Shown one piece after another: positions 6,109 to 9,631 of a stretch of DNA of 9,631 nt (positions are counted from its first letter, which is position 1; the number at the start of each line of letters is the position of its first letter). The DNA comes from an uncultured Christensenellaceae bacterium (GTDB lineage Bacteria > Bacillota > Clostridia > Christensenellales > Christensenellaceae). Both the position numbers and the translations under genes were made by a program. The notes under the pieces were generated by a model. It was not told the DNA's origin. It ran no database searches and saw only the letters and a program-made list of their open reading frames with translations. The DNA lies in contig CAJUPM010000002.1 in NCBI GenBank assembly GCA_910588425.1, positions 1 to 9,631 on the forward strand, read 5' to 3'.

Positions 6109-7506
6109 ATGGCGAAAATAACAATCGATTTTAACCATATGCTCGCATCCGGCATCGGTGAGCATGGAATTTGCGAGGAAGAAATCGCGCGCTATGCGGG
6201 CAGGATTGCGAAGGTGCATGAGGGCCTTTGCGCCAAACGGCAGATGAACGCCTGGCGGGAACTGCCGCATAACCAGGATGAGATTGTCCGGGATATTTTG
6301 CAGACGGCAGAGAAAATCCGGGAAAAATTCGAGTATTTTGTGGTGTTTGGCATCGGCGGCTCTGCCCTTGGGATGAAGGCGCTGTTCTCTGCGCTCAAGC
6401 ATCCGAGGTATAATGAACTGCCCAGAGAAAAACGCCAGGGGCCAAAGATCTATATTGTGGACAACGTCGATCCGGATTCTCTGAACGCACTTTTGGATGT
6501 GATCGATATCCGCAAAACGGCTTTCAACGTCATCACTAAATCCGGCAATACGGTAGAGACCATGTCGCAGTTCATGGTGGCGCTCTCCATGCTGGAAAAC
6601 CTGGGCGAGGACCTGAAGGAGCATATTTTCCTGACCACGGACAAGGAAAAGGGCATTTTGCGCAAAATTGCCAACGAATATGGCTTTCAGACGTTTGTCG
6701 TTCCGGATGGCGTGGGCGGCCGCTTCTCCGTGCTCAGCCCGGTGGGCCTGCTGCCTGCGGCGGTTATCGGCATCGATATTGAGGCGCTGCTGCGCGGCGC
6801 GGCGGAGATGCACGCGCTTTGCCAGAAGCCGGCGCTGGAGGAAAACCCGGCGTATATGTATGCGATGCTCTATTTTATCGCCATGAAAAAGGGGGTCAAT
6901 ATCTCGGTGATGATGCCATACGCGGACGGCCTTTTATGCACAGCCGAATGGTATGCACAGCTTTGGGCGGAATCGCTGGGCAAGAAGGTGGATATCCGGG
7001 GCAATACTGTGCACGCCGGGCAGACGCCCGTGCGGGCGCTGGGCGTGACGGATCAGCATTCGCAGGTTCAGCTCTATAACGAGGGGCCGTTTGACAAGAT
7101 CATCACGTTCGTTACGGTGCAGAATTTCCGCACGAACATGCAGATCCCTGCGTCTCCCATCGAGATGCGGGATACGCAGTATCTGGCCGGGCAGAGCTTC
7201 AACAAGCTCATCGCATCCGAGCAGGCGGCCACGGAATACGCCGTAACCAGCGCAGGGAAGATGAACATGCGCATCACGCTGGAGCGGGTAGACGAGGAGA
7301 GCCTGGCGGCGCTGCTGTTCTTCCTGGAGATGGCCACGGCTGCGGCCGGAGAGTTTTTGGAGATTGACGCGTTCGATCAGCCGGGCGTCGAGGCGGGCAA
7401 GATCGCCACATTTGCGCTCATGGGCCGGGAAGGATATGAGCAGAAGGCGGAAGAACTGAGCAAAAAAGAGAAGGGCAACCCCGATTTTTGCTATGAATGC
7501 AACTAA
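6109..7506 (+). CDS. pgi: Glucose-6-phosphate isomerase
   Basis: Pgi interconverts glucose 6-phosphate and fructose 6-phosphate in the cytosol, in glycolysis and gluconeogenesis. The 465-residue protein matches the short type of Bacillota (about 450 residues) rather than the 550-residue enterobacterial form. Visible landmarks are the SIS-type phosphosugar loops FGIGGSALGMK (80-90) and KSGNTVET (144-151), the family signature GGRFSVLSPVGLLPAA, LWAESLGKK with Glu288, GVTDQHSQVQLYNEGP with His317, and QPGVEAGK with Lys431. These last three residues fit the expected catalytic glutamate, histidine and lysine. The ATG at 6109 follows GGGAGG (6098-6103). It stands alone between two terminators with its own promoter. 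All key residues are present and the call is secure. Confidence 0.97.
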   Translation: MAKITIDFNHMLASGIGEHGICEEEIARYAGRIAKVHEGLCAKRQMNAWRELPHNQDEIVRDILQTAEKIREKFEYFVVFGIGGSALGMKALFSALKHPRYNELPREKRQGPKIYIVDNVDPDSLNALLDVIDIRKTAFNVITKSGNTVETMSQFMVALSMLENLGEDLKEHIFLTTDKEKGILRKIANEYGFQTFVVPDGVGGRFSVLSPVGLLPAAVIGIDIEALLRGAAEMHALCQKPALEENPAYMYAMLYFIAMKKGVNISVMMPYADGLLCTAEWYAQLWAESLGKKVDIRGNTVHAGQTPVRALGVTDQHSQVQLYNEGPFDKIITFVTVQNFRTNMQIPASPIEMRDTQYLAGQSFNKLIASEQAATEYAVTSAGKMNMRITLERVDEESLAALLFFLEMATAAAGEFLEIDAFDQPGVEAGKIATFALMGREGYEQKAEELSKKEKGNPDFCYECN

Positions 7507-7513
7507 GTGAACG

Positions 7514-7555
7514 AAAAGAATGCGGAGCTGGCACAGCCGGAGCCGCATTCTTTTT
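7514..7555 (+). terminator. Intrinsic terminator of pgi
   Basis: A 12-bp stem pairs AAAAGAATGCGG (7514-7525) with CCGCATTCTTTT (7543-7554). Above a 2x2 AG/AG internal loop a second stem pairs CTGGC with GCCGG around the triloop ACA. The T-tract is TTTTT at 7551-7555. It starts 7 bases after the pgi stop. The A-tract on the 5' side mirrors the T-tract, so it could also act on the opposite strand. Confidence 0.92.
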
Positions 7556-7586
7556 CTATTCTTCAGCCAGACCAGGCGCGGCCGCC

Positions 7587-7615
7587 TTGAAATCGCGATG
7601 GCGGCAGGGTATAAT
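7587..7615 (+). promoter_or_regulatory. fhs: Promoter of fhs
   Basis: TTGAAA (7587-7592), a 17-base spacer and TATAAT (7610-7615) form a near-consensus sigma-A-type promoter. The predicted start is near 7622, giving a leader of about 42 bases before the ATG at 7664. This also shows that the reading frame open from 7520 cannot be translated from its first ATG. Confidence 0.9.
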
Positions 7616-7635
7616 AAGAGAAAATGCGAAAGAAG

Positions 7636-7648
7636 GCGGCATTGCCGC
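7636..7648 (+). other. Leader hairpin of fhs
   Basis: GCGGC (7636-7640) pairs with GCCGC (7644-7648) around the loop ATT. It lies between the predicted transcript start and the AAGGAG ribosome site (7652-7657), ending 3 bases before that site. It is short, and its effect, if any, is unknown. Confidence 0.4.
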
Positions 7649-7663
7649 AAAAAGGAGAAAAAT

Positions 7664-9343
7664 ATGGCTGCTTACCGAACGGATATTGAGATTGCCCAGG
7701 ATGCCCAGATGCTCCCCATCAGCAAAATCGCGGATGAGATTGGCCTGCCGGAAGATTATCTGGAACACTATGGAAAATATAAGGCAAAGATAGACTACAA
7801 CGTCTTAAAGACAAAGCAGGATACGAGGGACGGAAAGCTCATTTTGGTTACGGCCATCACGCCCACGCCTGCCGGCGAGGGCAAGACGACGGTTTCCGTC
7901 GGGCTGGCAGACGGTCTGCGCCAGATTGGCAAAAAGGCGGTCGTCGCCCTGCGCGAGCCTTCGCTGGGGCCTGTGTTTGGCGTCAAAGGCGGAGCGGCCG
8001 GCGGCGGCTATGCGCAGGTTGTCCCGATGGAGGACATCAACCTGCATTTTACCGGAGATATTCACGCCATAGGCGCGGCAAACAACCTGCTGGCAGCCAT
8101 GATCGACAACCATATTTACCAGGGCAATGCCCTTCGCATCGATCCAAAGAAGGTAACCTGGCGGCGGTGTGTGGATATGAACGACCGGCAGCTGCGGGAG
8201 ATCGTCGGCGGCCTGGGCGTGCGCACCAACGGCGTAACGCGCCAGGATGGATATGATATCACAGTCGCTTCGGAGATCATGGCGATTTTGTGCCTGGCGA
8301 CGGATATTTCGGATCTCAAGGCGCGGCTCGAGCGCACCATCATCGGCTATACTTACGACGATCAGCCGGTTACTGCGGGCGATCTGCATGCGGCAGGGGC
8401 GATGGCGGCGCTGCTCAAAGATGCGCTCAAGCCAAACCTGGTGCAGACGCTGGAGCATACGCCGGCCTTTGTGCACGGCGGGCCTTTCGCCAATATCGCG
8501 CACGGGTGCAACTCTGTGATGGCGACAAAAACGGCGCTGAAATTTGGCGACTATGTCGTTACCGAGGCGGGGTTCGGCGCGGATTTGGGCGCAGAAAAAT
8601 TCCTGGATATCAAGTGCCGCATGGCGGGGCTGGCGCCCAGCGCGGTAGTCGTGGTGGCGACGGTGCGCGCCCTCAAGCACCACGGCGGGGCCGCAAAAGC
8701 GGCTCTGGGAGAGGAAAATCTGGAGGCGCTCAAAGCCGGCCTGCCCAATCTGCTTCAGCATGTGGGCAATATGAAGGATGTTTATGGCCTGCCGGTGGTC
8801 GTCGCCATCAACCGTTTCCCGACGGATACGGAGGCGGAGCTGGCGCTGGTGGAAGAGGAGTGCGCAAAGCTTGGCGTCAAAGCGGTTTTGACGGAAGTTT
8901 GGGGCAAGGGCGGCAAGGGCGGCATGGCGCTGGCGGAGGAAGTGGTTTCGCTCTGTGAGCAGGAGAGCCATTTCTCCTTCAGCTACGAGAACGATCTTTC
9001 CATCATGCAGAAGCTGGAAGCGATTGCAAAGCGCGTCTACCATGCGGATGGCGTTGAGCTCATCGGCCAGGCGCCTAAACAGCTCAAACAGCTGGAAGCG
9101 CTGGGCTTTGGAAATGTGCCGATTTGCATTGCCAAGACGCAGTATAGCTTTTCGGATAATCCGGCTCTGCTGGGCGCTCCCAGAGGATTTAAGATCACCG
9201 TCCGCAATCTGAAAATTTCGGCCGGCGCGGGATTTATCGTGGCGCTGACCGGCGATGTGATGACCATGCCGGGGCTTCCCAAAGTACCTTCGGCAGAGAA
9301 AATTGATGTGGATGGCGATGGCGTCATTTCCGGGCTTTTCTAA
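7664..9343 (+). CDS. fhs: Formate--tetrahydrofolate ligase
   Basis: Fhs joins formate to tetrahydrofolate using ATP, making 10-formyl-tetrahydrofolate for purine, formyl-methionine and one-carbon metabolism, and in acetogens for the methyl branch of the Wood-Ljungdahl pathway. The 559-residue protein is of normal length. It shows the P-loop TPTPAGEGKTT (66-76), the family signature GVKGGAAGGGY (106-116) and the second signature VATVRALKHHGG (331-342). I chose the ATG at 7664 because AAGGAG (7652-7657) lies 6 bases before it, the promoter is at 7587-7615, and the protein then begins MAAYRTDIEIAQDA as expected. It is a single-gene unit; no other folate or Wood-Ljungdahl gene is adjacent, so acetogenesis cannot be claimed. 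The call is secure. Confidence 0.97.
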   Translation: MAAYRTDIEIAQDAQMLPISKIADEIGLPEDYLEHYGKYKAKIDYNVLKTKQDTRDGKLILVTAITPTPAGEGKTTVSVGLADGLRQIGKKAVVALREPSLGPVFGVKGGAAGGGYAQVVPMEDINLHFTGDIHAIGAANNLLAAMIDNHIYQGNALRIDPKKVTWRRCVDMNDRQLREIVGGLGVRTNGVTRQDGYDITVASEIMAILCLATDISDLKARLERTIIGYTYDDQPVTAGDLHAAGAMAALLKDALKPNLVQTLEHTPAFVHGGPFANIAHGCNSVMATKTALKFGDYVVTEAGFGADLGAEKFLDIKCRMAGLAPSAVVVVATVRALKHHGGAAKAALGEENLEALKAGLPNLLQHVGNMKDVYGLPVVVAINRFPTDTEAELALVEEECAKLGVKAVLTEVWGKGGKGGMALAEEVVSLCEQESHFSFSYENDLSIMQKLEAIAKRVYHADGVELIGQAPKQLKQLEALGFGNVPICIAKTQYSFSDNPALLGAPRGFKITVRNLKISAGAGFIVALTGDVMTMPGLPKVPSAEKIDVDGDGVISGLF

Positions 9344-9396
9344 AGAAACGCGCCGGCCCGCTTTCGGGGCAGCCCGTGCGGGCCGGCGGCTTTCTT
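9343..9396 (+). terminator. Intrinsic terminator of fhs
   Basis: CGCCGGCCCGC (9351-9361) pairs with GCGGGCCGGCG (9378-9388), an 11-bp GC stem, with an inner CGGG/CCCG stem. After a 2x2 mismatch, AAGAAA (9343-9348) pairs with TTTCTT (9391-9396). The T-tract is short and interrupted by C, but the stem is very strong. The 5' foot begins at the last base of the fhs stop codon, and the 3' foot shares its last two T with the next promoter. Confidence 0.8.
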
Positions 9397-9423
9397 GACA
9401 ATGGCTCGCCGCCATCTTATAAT
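9395..9423 (+). promoter_or_regulatory. Promoter of tRNA-Leu(UAA)
   Basis: TTGACA (9395-9400), a 17-base spacer and TATAAT (9418-9423) match the sigma-A consensus perfectly. The predicted start is near 9430, about 10 bases before the tRNA. Its -35 overlaps the end of the fhs terminator by two bases. Confidence 0.93.
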
Positions 9424-9439
9424 GGGCTAGTAGCAGTGC

Positions 9440-9526
9440 GCCGGAGTGGCGGAATCGGCAGACGCACGGGACTTAAAATCCCGGGTCGGCAACGGCGTGC
9501 GGGTTCAAGTCCCGCCTTCGGCACCA
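9440..9526 (+). tRNA. tRNA-Leu(UAA)
   Basis: This is a class II tRNA of 87 bases including an encoded CCA (9524-9526). The acceptor strands are GCCGGAG (9440-9446) and CTTCGGC (9516-9522), with one G-T wobble. The anticodon stem CGGGA/TCCCG closes the loop CTTAAAA with anticodon TAA at 9474-9476, reading UUA (and by wobble UUG). A long variable arm follows, as in Leu tRNAs, then a GCGGG/CCCGC T stem with TTCAAGT. It has its own promoter and terminator. Confidence 0.97.
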
Positions 9527-9529
9527 GCG

Positions 9530-9567
9530 AAAAAGCCGCATGGATGATGGCATTCATGCGGCTTTTT
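9530..9567 (+). terminator. Intrinsic terminator of tRNA-Leu
   Basis: AAAAAGCCGCATG (9530-9542) pairs perfectly with CATGCGGCTTTTT (9555-9567), a 13-bp stem with a 12-base loop and a TTTTT end. It begins 4 bases after the tRNA CCA. The mirrored A-tract means it could also terminate minus-strand transcripts. Confidence 0.92.
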
Positions 9568-9594
9568 GCATTTATTTGCCTTGAAAGCTAAAAT
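9566..9594 (+). promoter_or_regulatory. Candidate promoter of the gene entering at the right edge
   Basis: TAAAAT (9589-9594) is a good -10. TTGCAT (9566-9571) at a 17-base spacing is a weak -35 that shares two T with the tRNA-Leu terminator. The predicted start near 9601 would leave about 22 bases before the ATG at 9623, just enough for the ribosome site. Confidence 0.4.
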
Positions 9595-9622
9595 GCCCAG
9601 AGGCGCAGGGGAGGGAAGTTTT

Positions 9623-9631
9623 ATGAAGGCG
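9623..9631 (+). CDS. Start of an unidentified gene, cut by window edge
   Basis: An ATG at 9623 follows the strong ribosome site GGGGAGGG (9608-9615) with 7-8 bases of spacing. Only three codons (Met-Lys-Ala) lie in the window, so the product cannot be named. The ribosome site, the terminator before it and a candidate promoter make a real gene start likely. Confidence 0.6.

Noticed and set aside
7520..7663. Upstream extension of fhs to an ATG at 7520
   Set aside because: That ATG lies inside the pgi terminator and upstream of the fhs promoter (7587-7615); the added residues do not resemble the enzyme.
7664..9343. fhs as evidence for a Wood-Ljungdahl acetogenesis cluster
   Set aside because: No neighbouring folate, CO dehydrogenase or hydrogenase gene is present, and fhs is common in non-acetogens.
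7805..9415. 536-codon open frame on the minus strand opposite fhs
   Set aside because: It lies fully antisense to a gene with unmistakable signatures, has no recognisable domain, and is what GC-rich codon bias produces on the opposite strand. It also runs back through the fhs terminator.
9376..9591. 71-codon open frame across tRNA-Leu
   Set aside because: It covers the tRNA, its promoter and its terminator; the bases are fully explained by those RNA features.
1..9631. CRISPR array, insertion sequence, prophage or integrated element, given tRNA genes at both ends
   Set aside because: No spaced direct repeats, transposase, integrase or duplicated tRNA 3' end was seen; the genes between are mostly housekeeping with uniform GC-rich codon use.

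Overview
The window reads as chromosomal core sequence from a GC-rich member of the Bacillota, most likely class Clostridia. This is an inference from four things: strong Shine-Dalgarno sites with normal spacing, sigma-A-type promoters (TTGACA-17-TATAAT and TGnTATAAT), a short Firmicute-type glucose-6-phosphate isomerase, and a BceRS/BceAB-type peptide sensing and efflux module, a family found mainly in Bacillota. Genus cannot be decided from what is visible. No phage gene, insertion sequence, CRISPR array or other mobile element is seen.

Layout, left to right. A tRNA-Asp(GUC) gene on the minus strand is cut by the left edge and has a near-consensus promoter. A 239-base divergent spacer follows and holds three small palindromes plus an extended -10 promoter. 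The first plus-strand unit is mutY (adenine DNA glycosylase), followed 5 bases later by an OmpR-type response regulator and then a short two-helix histidine kinase. A predicted BceR-type operator spans the kinase stop codon and precedes a promoter with a poor -35. Behind it lie an ABC ATPase and a 661-residue, ten-helix BceB-like permease whose genes overlap by 14 bases; a hairpin terminator closes this unit. pgi (glucose-6-phosphate isomerase) and fhs (formate--tetrahydrofolate ligase) follow as two single-gene units, each with its own promoter and terminator. The fhs terminator runs directly into a perfect consensus promoter for tRNA-Leu(UAA). After the tRNA terminator a new plus-strand gene begins and is cut after three codons.

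How the genes work together. The regulator, kinase, ATPase and permease form one functional module. By family knowledge, the transporter detects a cell-wall-active peptide, signals through the kinase (which lacks an extracellular sensor domain) to the regulator, and the regulator switches on the transporter promoter. The sequence supports a split arrangement: the two-component genes would be made from the upstream mutY promoter and the transporter from its own regulated promoter. mutY, pgi and fhs are housekeeping genes with no evident functional link to the module.

No wholly new system is apparent. The points most worth a second look are the operator overlapping the kinase stop codon, the palindrome cluster upstream of mutY and the two-component genes, the placement of mutY at the head of that operon, the leader hairpins shared by three transcripts, and the terminator/promoter overlaps around tRNA-Leu.
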